Assembly: GCA_946533395.1 (NCBI GenBank)
Contig: CAMNBU010000060.1
Location: 1 to 6,326 of the forward strand
Direction of reading: 5' to 3'
Origin: UBA4292 sp002395865
GTDB lineage: Bacteria > Bacillota > Clostridia > Lachnospirales > Lachnospiraceae
DNA length: 6,326 nucleotides
In this document: positions 1 through 6,125 of the stretch, piece after piece
Layout: every line of letters starts with the position of its first letter
How positions within the stretch are numbered: position 1 is the stretch's first letter
Made by a program: the position numbers and the translations under genes
Notes under the pieces: generated by a model
What the model was told of the DNA's origin: nothing
Databases searched by the model: none
Seen by the model: the letters and a program-made list of their open reading frames with translations, nothing else

Positions 1-334
1 TAGTCTCCTCCTCAGTAGTCGTCTCTTCGGCTGTAGGTTCCTCGGTCACAGGCTCCTGTGTGGTGGTTTCCTCCGGAGTAGGCTCCTCCCCATACGAAGT
101 GGACTCCTGTGCGGTGGGTTCTTCAGAAGACGTCTCCATTTCAGGCTCCGTGCTCACCGCCTCAGCAGACTCCCCGGTATTCGCCTCGGTGCTCTCACCG
201 GGCCTCACGGCCGCGCCGCCCGAACTCTTTTTGTAAAAGCCAAGAAAGGCTATCACGACCACTATCATGGCTATGACAGTGAGTGTAAACCAAATATAAA
301 GTATCTTATCGGTCTTATCAGTTTTCTTATCCAT
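1..334 (-). CDS. Single-pass membrane protein with acidic Thr/Pro/Glu linker, 5' part only
   Basis: I do not recognise this gene. The window holds its first 111 codons without a stop, and the frame runs off the low-coordinate edge. The N-terminus MDKKTDKTDK is short and charged. It is followed by one hydrophobic segment (about residues 11-33, from ILYIWF to VVVIAFLGF), then YKKSSGG, and then roughly 70 residues almost wholly of Glu, Thr, Ser, Pro, Ala and Gly. No signal-peptidase or lipobox motif was seen, so the segment is more likely a membrane anchor than a cleaved signal. The acidic linker is probably outside the cell and could carry a domain encoded beyond the edge, such as a hydrolase or binding domain, but nothing visible identifies it. 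It overlaps ribF by 8 nt and has its own ribosome binding site, so it is probably the next gene of the same transcript. Its function is unlikely to be inferable from the operon, whose known members are cytoplasmic. Confidence 0.85.
   Translation of the reverse strand, partial: MDKKTDKTDKILYIWFTLTVIAMIVVVIAFLGFYKKSSGGAAVRPGESTEANTGESAEAVSTEPEMETSSEEPTAQESTSYGEEPTPEETTTQEPVTEEPTAEETTTEEET
2..88 (-). repeat. Imperfect tandem 15-codon repeat in the acidic linker
   Basis: Residues 83-97 (EEPTPEETTTQEPVT) are followed directly by 98-111 (EEPTAEETTTEEET), the second copy being cut by the window edge. A weaker related unit, EEPTAQESTS, lies just upstream at residues 71-80. The period is 45 bases. 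Such repeats commonly vary in copy number between strains. Confidence 0.7.
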
Positions 335-1250
335 TTATTCTCCAGTACGTTAGGGCAGCCTGCGTATCATCAGCTATGCGCGCAGCCAGCGCCTCTTTAC
401 TTTCAAATCTTTTTTCGCTTCTGTGAAAATGATAGAACTCAACTGTCACTTCTTTTCCGTAGAGGTCCCCCTCATAATCCAGAAGATGTGTCTCCAGTCC
501 CGGAGCTCTCTCGCCATCGAATGTGGGCTTAACACCCAGATTCGATATGGCTTCGTATTCATTTCCGTCCACGATGCATTTAGAGAAATACACCCCGAAA
601 GGCGGAAGAAGCTTTCTCTCACTCAGTGGCTGGTTGACGGTTCGGGCACCCAGCGTCCGTCCCTTCTTCGTACCCGGAAGGACCGTGCCCATGCAGAAAT
701 ACGGTATACCGAGCAGCTCATTGACCTTCTCGATATGTCCAGCAGACAGCTCGCTTCTGATGAGCGTGCTCGAGACCGAAACGCCGCCACAGACCTCCTT
801 CGGTATGCGGTAAAAGCTGTAGCCGTACTTCTTTGCGAGGCTGGCCAGAAGCCTGTAGTCTCCGCTCCTGTTCACGCCGAAGTGATAGTCCTCACCGACC
901 ACTATGCAGCTTGCATTGAGTCCTTTCACGAGATACTCCTCCACGAAAACCTCCGGAGCAGTCCTCTTCACCTCGTCGTCAAAGGCGCATTCGACCAGCA
1001 GGTCCACACCCTGACCTTTCAGGATATATCTCTTCTCATCATCGTCGAAGATAAAATACGAGCGCTCGCCCATGAGCGTATCCCTTATAGAATAGTCGAA
1101 GGTGAACGCGGCAATGCCCTCATCCCTCCTTATGCCTCTCATGAACTCGAAGAGCTTTCTGTGTCCCCTGTGAAGCCCGTCGAACTTGCCCAGGGTGACT
1201 ATATTCTTTCTGTCCGAATGGTAATTCAGACAGTCCTTTATTATTTCCAT
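327..1250 (-). CDS. ribF: Bifunctional riboflavin kinase / FAD synthetase
   Basis: RibF phosphorylates riboflavin to FMN and adenylylates FMN to FAD in the cytoplasm. The N-terminal nucleotidyltransferase domain shows GKFDGLHRGH (21-30), VGEDYHFG (118-125) and SSTLIR (160-165). The C-terminal kinase domain begins near residue 185 with GTVLPGTKKGRTLG (188-201), then PPFGVYF, ISNLGVKPTF and ETHLLDYEGDLYGKEVTVEF, and a final helix. All are family hallmarks, and 307 residues is typical. One departure is visible: the usual F/M-P-T-x-N motif reads A-R-T-V-N (202-206), so Thr and Asn are kept but Pro is Arg. The ATG lies 12 nt after the truB stop. The nearest Shine-Dalgarno-like sequence (GAGG at 1270-1267) is 16 nt away, further than usual. 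The 3' end overlaps the next gene by 8 nt. Confidence 0.96.
   Translation of the reverse strand: MEIIKDCLNYHSDRKNIVTLGKFDGLHRGHRKLFEFMRGIRRDEGIAAFTFDYSIRDTLMGERSYFIFDDDEKRYILKGQGVDLLVECAFDDEVKRTAPEVFVEEYLVKGLNASCIVVGEDYHFGVNRSGDYRLLASLAKKYGYSFYRIPKEVCGGVSVSSTLIRSELSAGHIEKVNELLGIPYFCMGTVLPGTKKGRTLGARTVNQPLSERKLLPPFGVYFSKCIVDGNEYEAISNLGVKPTFDGERAPGLETHLLDYEGDLYGKEVTVEFYHFHRSEKRFESKEALAARIADDTQAALTYWRING
340..343 (-). promoter_or_regulatory. Ribosome binding site of the membrane protein gene
   Basis: The minus strand reads GGAG, then 5 nt, then ATG at 334-332. It lies inside the last codons of ribF. It supports the chosen start and an 8-nt overlap with ribF. Confidence 0.6.
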
Positions 1251-1262
1251 ATCAGCAGGATA

Positions 1263-2192
1263 TCATCCTCTTTCGAAAAATAGCTTCTCGGGCACCAGCT
1301 CGTCGACGCTCACCCTGTAGATGCCTATGAGCTCACCGCTGTGCGCTCTTATCGCCAGACAGTCACGAAATACATCGCTCCAGCCGAAAGCATCCTCCGC
1401 ATCGGACTTCACATCGCCGACCCAGCTCCTGATGAGCTTGTTGCCGTTGTATGTGTATCTGTCGTATTCGGGTGAAACGACTGCGTAGGGCATTCCGGCG
1501 AAGAGCTCATCGATGCTTATCATCGCTTCACCCAGCCTGTCCTCGTCATTCAGTCGCTTAAGCTCATCCAGAGTGACCGCCTTCTCCTTGAAAAAAAGCC
1601 CCACTCTCTCCCTCTCGAGAGACTCCATACATCCGCAGCAGCCGAGCCTTTGGGCTATATCCCTGCATAAAGACCTGATGTATGTTCCCTTCGAGCAGGA
1701 TACCGTGAAATATACTCTCGGCAGCTCGACCGTAATATCATCTATCGAATAGATCGTCAGATGCGCGGGATTTCTTTCTATCTCCACACCCGCTCGCGCG
1801 TACTCATAGAGCTTTTTTCCGCCTGTTTTCTTGGCGCTGTACATCGGAGGTATCTGGTCATATTCGCCCACAAACGACAGCACCGCTTCGGTCACTTCGC
1901 TATCGACCAGCCCCCTCCACGCCTCGTCACTTCCCGTGGTGGTCCCGGTCACATCCTCCGTATCCGTGCTGCGCCCCAGAAGTAGCGCCGCGCGGTATCT
2001 CTTCGATCTGTCCGAAAACAGGTCGCAGAGCTTCGTGGCGCGCCCGGCGCATACGGGAAGCACCCCGGTCGCCATAGGATCAAGCGTGCCGGTGTGTCCG
2101 AGCTTTCTCTCATGCAGTATGCCCCTCATCACCGCGACCACGTCGTGGGATGTGAAGCCCTGCTCCTTGTAGATATTGAATACACCGTTCAT
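1263..2192 (-). CDS. truB: tRNA pseudouridine(55) synthase
   Basis: TruB converts U55 in the T-loop of tRNAs to pseudouridine and also acts as a tRNA-folding chaperone. The catalytic block GHTGTLDPMATGVLP spans residues 32-46, with D38 as the nucleophile. The conserved tyrosine of the active site is Y66 in KRYRAALLLG. QIPPMYSAKK (113-122) and SKGTYIRSL (167-175, with the conserved R173) complete the active site. The remainder forms a C-terminal PUA-like domain ending in a GIYRV strand. The 309 residues match the usual family length. The start ATG shares a base with the nrnA stop, and no clear Shine-Dalgarno sequence precedes it. Translation is therefore likely to be coupled to nrnA. The stop TGA is in the same reading frame as ribF, five codons before its ATG counting the stop itself. 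Confidence 0.97.
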   Translation of the reverse strand: MNGVFNIYKEQGFTSHDVVAVMRGILHERKLGHTGTLDPMATGVLPVCAGRATKLCDLFSDRSKRYRAALLLGRSTDTEDVTGTTTGSDEAWRGLVDSEVTEAVLSFVGEYDQIPPMYSAKKTGGKKLYEYARAGVEIERNPAHLTIYSIDDITVELPRVYFTVSCSKGTYIRSLCRDIAQRLGCCGCMESLERERVGLFFKEKAVTLDELKRLNDEDRLGEAMISIDELFAGMPYAVVSPEYDRYTYNGNKLIRSWVGDVKSDAEDAFGWSDVFRDCLAIRAHSGELIGIYRVSVDELVPEKLFFERG

Positions 2193-3136
2193 TACAACTG
2201 TTCTTTTATGTACTCACAAAGTCTGGCTATGATCGTTTCAGGATCTCCATAGGCCTGTCCGCCTGCGGCCTTGACATGTCCGCCTCCCGAAAAATGCGAC
2301 GCCACAACATTTACATCCACCTTGTTCTTTGAGCGCAGACTGATCTTGTAACCGCCCTTTAACGGATACATAAATATCGCTACCTCGTTACCTTCCAGCT
2401 CACGGATGGCATCGATTATGCCCTCCATCTCAAGGGATGACACACCGAAATGTTTCATCTGCTCGGACGTAAGATATCCATAGGCCACCTTTCCATCGAG
2501 GGCCTGCTTTACATTCATGAGGACGAAGCCTGTCACTACGGTCTGCGGAAGTGTCCTGTGATAATATGTCTCGTCAATTATTCGTGTAAAATCTACGCCC
2601 TTGTCGATCAGATCCGCCACTGCCAGAAGAGTGCTCCTGTGTGTCGATGAGTACTTGAAAATACCCGTATCATGGGATATTCCCAGATAGAGTGCCTCCG
2701 CGCACTGCCTGCTCACCTTATCAGGCTCAAGCATGTAATAGAGTACCTCCGCTGCCGAGCTCCCATCCGGCACCACATGATTCACCTCGCAGATATTTCC
2801 GGGGTTTGACACATGGTGGTCGATATTGCATGAAAAGCCGCACTTTTTGAGAGCCTCGCGACCTCCCGCGCCGATCCTATCCTCACTGGAGGCGTCAACG
2901 ACGAATACCGTATCGTAGATCTTATCAAAAGGGCAGAACTCCCTGGCTTCGGAAGCATAACGTATCATATTGAACGATTCCGGAAACTTCTCCAGATAAA
3001 GATCTGCTTTGATCTCCGGATAATTGTCTTTTATGTAATTATACAGTCCCAGTGCCGTCCCGACGCAGTCTCCGTCCGGTCGCAAATGGCCGAATATAGC
3101 GACCGAACCGCCCTTAATCAGCTGTGCTATCTTCAC
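2192..3136 (-). CDS. nrnA: DHH/DHHA1 phosphoesterase, NrnA-like (oligoribonuclease / pAp phosphatase)
   Basis: This is a metal-dependent (usually Mn) cytoplasmic phosphoesterase of the DHH superfamily. NrnA homologues in this operon position degrade RNA oligonucleotides of 2-5 nt and dephosphorylate pAp. The DHH domain carries motif I H17-L-R-P-D21-G-D23, motif II VVDAS with D81, motif III D106-H107-H108 and motif IV GISHDTG with D156. The C-terminal DHHA1 domain holds the substrate-binding glycine motif GGGHVKAAGG (284-293). All expected metal ligands are present, and 314 residues is the normal length. Translation begins at GTG, giving a 23-nt overlap with rbfA. The stop codon overlaps the truB start as TAATG. 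The exact balance of nanoRNase, pAp phosphatase and possible cyclic dinucleotide-product (pApA, pGpG) hydrolysis cannot be read from sequence alone. The domain lacks the PAS/GGDEF part of GdpP. Confidence 0.92.
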   Translation of the reverse strand: MKIAQLIKGGSVAIFGHLRPDGDCVGTALGLYNYIKDNYPEIKADLYLEKFPESFNMIRYASEAREFCPFDKIYDTVFVVDASSEDRIGAGGREALKKCGFSCNIDHHVSNPGNICEVNHVVPDGSSAAEVLYYMLEPDKVSRQCAEALYLGISHDTGIFKYSSTHRSTLLAVADLIDKGVDFTRIIDETYYHRTLPQTVVTGFVLMNVKQALDGKVAYGYLTSEQMKHFGVSSLEMEGIIDAIRELEGNEVAIFMYPLKGGYKISLRSKNKVDVNVVASHFSGGGHVKAAGGQAYGDPETIIARLCEYIKEQL

Positions 3137-3524
3137 TTTCTTCTTCTCCGCGCTGTGCTCTGGCCTGATTGTCCTTCTCCATGACCTCCTCGATCTTCTT
3201 CGACATGTTAATGCCGTACTCGATAGATTCGTCCATGATGAATGTCAGCTCAGGCGTGTTGCGAAGATTCACCGTGGCGGCAAGTCTCGAGCGAAGGAAG
3301 CCCGCGCAGCTTCTAAGCCCTTCGAGCGTATCCTTCTTATCCTGCTCATCACCGAGCACCGACACATATATCTTCGCGTACTTGAGATCGGGGCTGACCT
3401 CAGCCCCCGTAACGCTTGTAAAAGGATGTATGCGGGGGTCCTTCACCTCGCTGCTTATAAGCTGCGAAAGCTCCTTCTGGACCTCACCGTTTATCCTCGT
3501 GTTCTTTATACTGTTCTTCCTCAT
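3114..3524 (-). CDS. rbfA: 30S ribosome-binding factor A
   Basis: RbfA is a single KH-like-domain protein that binds the 30S subunit and helps late maturation of the 16S rRNA 5' end, notably during cold adaptation. The 136 residues show the full family pattern: N-terminal helix with RINGEVQKELSQLI (10-23), DPRIHPFTSVTGAEVSPDLKYAKIYVSVLGD (29-59, described here as the DPR motif, the VEVSxDLkYAkVYvS-type strand and the GD turn), the kinked helix SCAGFLRSRL (72-81), and the TPELTF and DESIEYG strand and turn (90-104). A charged tail (about 116-136, rich in Glu and Asp) follows the domain. The length is at the upper end of the usual 115-135 because of this tail. The ATG is 3 nt after the infB stop. 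The last 23 bases overlap the next gene. Confidence 0.97.
   Translation of the reverse strand: MRKNSIKNTRINGEVQKELSQLISSEVKDPRIHPFTSVTGAEVSPDLKYAKIYVSVLGDEQDKKDTLEGLRSCAGFLRSRLAATVNLRNTPELTFIMDESIEYGINMSKKIEEVMEKDNQARAQRGEEESEDSTAD
3146..3149 (-). promoter_or_regulatory. Ribosome binding site deciding the GTG start of nrnA
   Basis: The minus strand reads GGAG, followed by a 9-nt purine spacer and then GTG at 3136-3134. There is no ATG in frame nearby upstream, and the next in-frame Met (residue 57) lies beyond the first catalytic motif. The GTG is therefore the best-supported start. Confidence 0.65.
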
Positions 3525-3527
3525 CTC

Positions 3528-6125
3528 TTAACCTCTGGGCACTTCCACCATCGTGTATGCCTCAACGGTATCGAGCTCCTTGAAATCGGTAAAGCCATCG
3601 AATACGAGACCGCACTCAAACTTCTCCCTTACCTCCTTCACATCGTCCTTGAATCTCTTCAGGGACGCGAGCTGACCCTCGAATATCTTCTCGCCCTCGC
3701 GGAATATCCTCACGCTGCAGCCTCTCTGGATGACACCATCGGTCACATAGGAACCCGCGATCATACCTACGCCGGAAGCCTTGAACAGCATTCTGATCTC
3801 GGCATGTCCGAGGATCTTCTCCTCGAATACAGGGTCGAGCATGCCCTTCATGGCAGCCTCTACATCCGCGATCGCCTGATAGATGACTCTGTAGAGTCTA
3901 ACATCGACGTTCTCCCTCTCGGCAATGGACTTGGCCGTTGCGTCAGGTCTTACATTGAAACCGATGATGATAGCATTCGAAGCGGAAGCGAGCGTAACAT
4001 CGCTCTCGTTGATGGCACCTACACCGCCGTGGATGACCTTTACCATGACCTCCTCGTTCGAGAGCTTCTCGAGCGACTGTCTTACGGCCTCCACAGAACC
4101 CTGTACGTCGGCCTTCACTATAAGGTTGAGCTCCTTGATGTTGCCCTCCTTGATCTTCGTGAACAGGCTGTCGAGTGTGAGCTTGCCCATGGTCTTCTCG
4201 AGCATCTTCACTCTGTCCTCGGCTATGAAGGTCTCCGCGAAATGTCTTGCATCCTTATCGGTAGGTGTGGATACGAATACCTCGCCGGCACCGGGAACAT
4301 CGTTGAGGCCGAGTATCTCGACGGGTGTGGACGGAAGAGCCGCCTCGAGCCTTCTTCCCTTGTCATCCATCATCGCGCGAACCTTTCCGTAGCAGCTGCC
4401 TGCGGCGATATTGTCGCCCACGCGAAGAGTACCCTTCTGAACAAGTACGGTAGCCACGGGACCCTTGCCCTTGTCGAGCTTGGCTTCGATGACGAGACCT
4501 CTAGCCTGACGGTTGGGGTTCGCGCGAAGCTCCTTCACGTCCGCGCACAGAAGTATCATCTCGAGCAGGTTGTCGATGCCTTCACCTGTCTTGGCAGATA
4601 CAGGTACGAACGTGGTATCGCCGCCCCAGTCCTCTGCTACGAGGCCGTACTCGGTCATTTCCTGCTTAACTCTGTCTATATTTGCGCTCGGCTTATCGAT
4701 CTTATTTACAGCTACTATGATCTCTACGCCTGCTGCTCTCGCATGATTTATAGCCTCTATGGTCTGCGGCATGACACCGTCGTCCGCGGCTACCACGATG
4801 ATAGCGATATCTGTAGCCTGCGCGCCGCGAAGTCTCATGGCCGTAAATGCCTCGTGACCGGGTGTGTCGAGGAAGGTGATCAGACGGCCATTGATGCCTA
4901 CCTGATATGCACCGATGTGCTGTGTGATACCGCCGGCCTCTCTGGCGATGACATTCGTGTTTCTGATGGCATCGAGGAGCGAAGTCTTACCATGGTCTAC
5001 GTGACCCATTACGCATACAACCGGAGGTCTCTCAACGAGTGTGTCCTCGGCGTCATCGGCGTCTTTTAAGAGTTCCTCTATAACGTCCACTTTAACTTCC
5101 GGCTCGCAGATTATATCGTACTCTATAGCTATGTTCTCTGCCTGCTCATATGTAAGGTCCGAATTGATATTGAACATCTGCCCCTGAAGAAACAGCTTCT
5201 TAATAAGATCGGTCGCTTTCACCTTCATCTTATCCGCAAGCTCACCGAGGGTAAGGGTCTCGGGCAGAACAAGTGTCTTGATGACCTCCTCCACCTTAGC
5301 CTTCTCCTGCTTCTTCTCAGCCGCGTTCTTCTGCTTGTTCAGGTTCCTGATATTCTCTTCCTTGGTCACGCCCTTGCCGTACTGCTTGTTCTTCTCACGG
5401 CTCTCGCGCTCCTTCTTGTTGGTACCCTTCCCGTTCTTTGAGCTCGAATCCGGAAATGCAGCCGCTGCTCCTGCACCGGGCTTTCTCGCGCCGGGCTTGG
5501 CGTTTCCCCTTGCGGGAACGTAATCCTTATCCTTGCCGAGCGCGAAATCCTTGCCGGGCATACCGGGAGCGCCCTTAAAGCCGGGGCGCGCTGCGCCTCT
5601 TGTATCCCTGCCCACGCCGGGACGAGCATCGGGTCTCGCGGGACGTCCGGAAGCGTCTGTTCTGGAGCGCTCTCCCCTTGCGCCGGGAGCCGTCTTATCC
5701 TTCTTCTCACGTCTGATGGGTCTTGATGCGGCTCTCACCTCGTCCATATTTACGAAGCGGGGCGCCTTCACCTCGGGAGTCTCAACAACAGGTGTCTCGG
5801 GTGCCGCTGCAGGTACTGTATCGACTGCGGGAGCGACCTGAACAGGCTCCTTTTCCTCCTGAACAGGCTTTGCGTGAGCGGTCTGTACAAGCTCCTGAGC
5901 CTTTTCGGGAGCAGGCTTCGCCACCTTCTTTACAGGCTTTGCAGGTGCCGCCTCCTTCTTCGGTCCCAGGGTCTTCTCTCCAGGCTTTCTCATACCGGGC
6001 TTTACTCCGCTCTTTGCTCCCGAAGCAGAGTTCTGCGGCCTGATGACGGTCGCGTATTTCTTCTTCTTGGGTGCTTCCGGCGTTCCCTCGGGTGTATTTG
6101 TATTCTTCTCGTTGTTCTCTGCCAT
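3528..6125 (-). CDS. infB: Translation initiation factor IF-2
   Basis: This cytoplasmic GTPase brings fMet-tRNA to the 30S subunit and promotes subunit joining. At 865 residues it is long for a Bacillota IF-2, because of a roughly 275-residue Lys/Pro/Ala/Gly-rich N-terminal extension. Domains in order: disordered basic extension (1 to about 277); IF2_N helical domain (about 282-336); GTPase domain with G1 GHVDHGKT (374-381), G2 GGITQHIG, G3 DTPGH (420-424), G4 NKID (474-477) and G5 SAKTGEG (from 510); beta-barrel domain II; domain III (NLIVKADVQGSVEAV, then a helix and GGVGAINESDV); and the C-terminal tRNA-binding barrel, including GHAEIRMLFK and a degenerate ECGL motif near the end. All GTPase motifs are intact. 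The start is set by a strong ribosome binding site 8 nt upstream and by the TAATG junction with the upstream gene. It ends 3 nt before rbfA. No convincing internal start for a shorter isoform was identified. Confidence 0.98.
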   Translation of the reverse strand: MAENNEKNTNTPEGTPEAPKKKKYATVIRPQNSASGAKSGVKPGMRKPGEKTLGPKKEAAPAKPVKKVAKPAPEKAQELVQTAHAKPVQEEKEPVQVAPAVDTVPAAAPETPVVETPEVKAPRFVNMDEVRAASRPIRREKKDKTAPGARGERSRTDASGRPARPDARPGVGRDTRGAARPGFKGAPGMPGKDFALGKDKDYVPARGNAKPGARKPGAGAAAAFPDSSSKNGKGTNKKERESREKNKQYGKGVTKEENIRNLNKQKNAAEKKQEKAKVEEVIKTLVLPETLTLGELADKMKVKATDLIKKLFLQGQMFNINSDLTYEQAENIAIEYDIICEPEVKVDVIEELLKDADDAEDTLVERPPVVCVMGHVDHGKTSLLDAIRNTNVIAREAGGITQHIGAYQVGINGRLITFLDTPGHEAFTAMRLRGAQATDIAIIVVAADDGVMPQTIEAINHARAAGVEIIVAVNKIDKPSANIDRVKQEMTEYGLVAEDWGGDTTFVPVSAKTGEGIDNLLEMILLCADVKELRANPNRQARGLVIEAKLDKGKGPVATVLVQKGTLRVGDNIAAGSCYGKVRAMMDDKGRRLEAALPSTPVEILGLNDVPGAGEVFVSTPTDKDARHFAETFIAEDRVKMLEKTMGKLTLDSLFTKIKEGNIKELNLIVKADVQGSVEAVRQSLEKLSNEEVMVKVIHGGVGAINESDVTLASASNAIIIGFNVRPDATAKSIAERENVDVRLYRVIYQAIADVEAAMKGMLDPVFEEKILGHAEIRMLFKASGVGMIAGSYVTDGVIQRGCSVRIFREGEKIFEGQLASLKRFKDDVKEVREKFECGLVFDGFTDFKELDTVEAYTMVEVPRG
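3532..3536 (-). promoter_or_regulatory. Ribosome binding site of rbfA
   Basis: The minus strand reads AGAGG here, 7 nt before the rbfA ATG. The site sits inside the last codons of infB, so rbfA translation probably depends partly on ribosomes finishing infB. Confidence 0.6.
5295..6125 (-). other. Low-complexity N-terminal extension of IF-2
   Basis: About 277 residues precede the IF2_N domain. They fall into a Lys/Pro/Ala/Glu part (residues about 20-120, with repeated AKPV, KPAPEK and PVQ units), an Arg/Gly/Pro part (about 140-225, with RPARPDARPG and KPGARKPG units) and a strongly charged Lys/Glu helix-like part (about 225-277). A 12-base direct repeat that encodes the two PVQ units occurs at 5837-5848 and 5858-5869. 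Such extensions vary in length between species and are usually disordered and able to bind RNA. No separate function is claimed here. Confidence 0.75.

Noticed and set aside
1251..1262. A possible terminator or promoter between truB and ribF.
   Set aside because: The gap is only 12 bases. The inverted repeat around it has a 4-bp stem and no T-run, too weak for an intrinsic terminator.
423..1283. A 286-codon open frame on the plus strand opposite ribF.
   Set aside because: It is the codon-aligned mirror of ribF, which carries clear family motifs in both domains. The plus-strand product shows no recognisable motif.
3426..5069. A 547-codon open frame on the plus strand, antisense to infB and part of rbfA.
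   Set aside because: Its codons lie exactly opposite those of infB and rbfA, so it stays open simply because these genes avoid TTA, CTA and TCA codons. It ends exactly at a TTA leucine codon of infB. The translation resembles no protein family and the opposing genes are certain.
5837..5869. Two copies of a 12-base unit containing the inverted pair CCTG-AA-CAGG, as a possible regulatory hairpin or operator.
   Set aside because: Both copies lie well inside the infB coding region and are explained by the duplicated PVQ-encoding units of the low-complexity extension.
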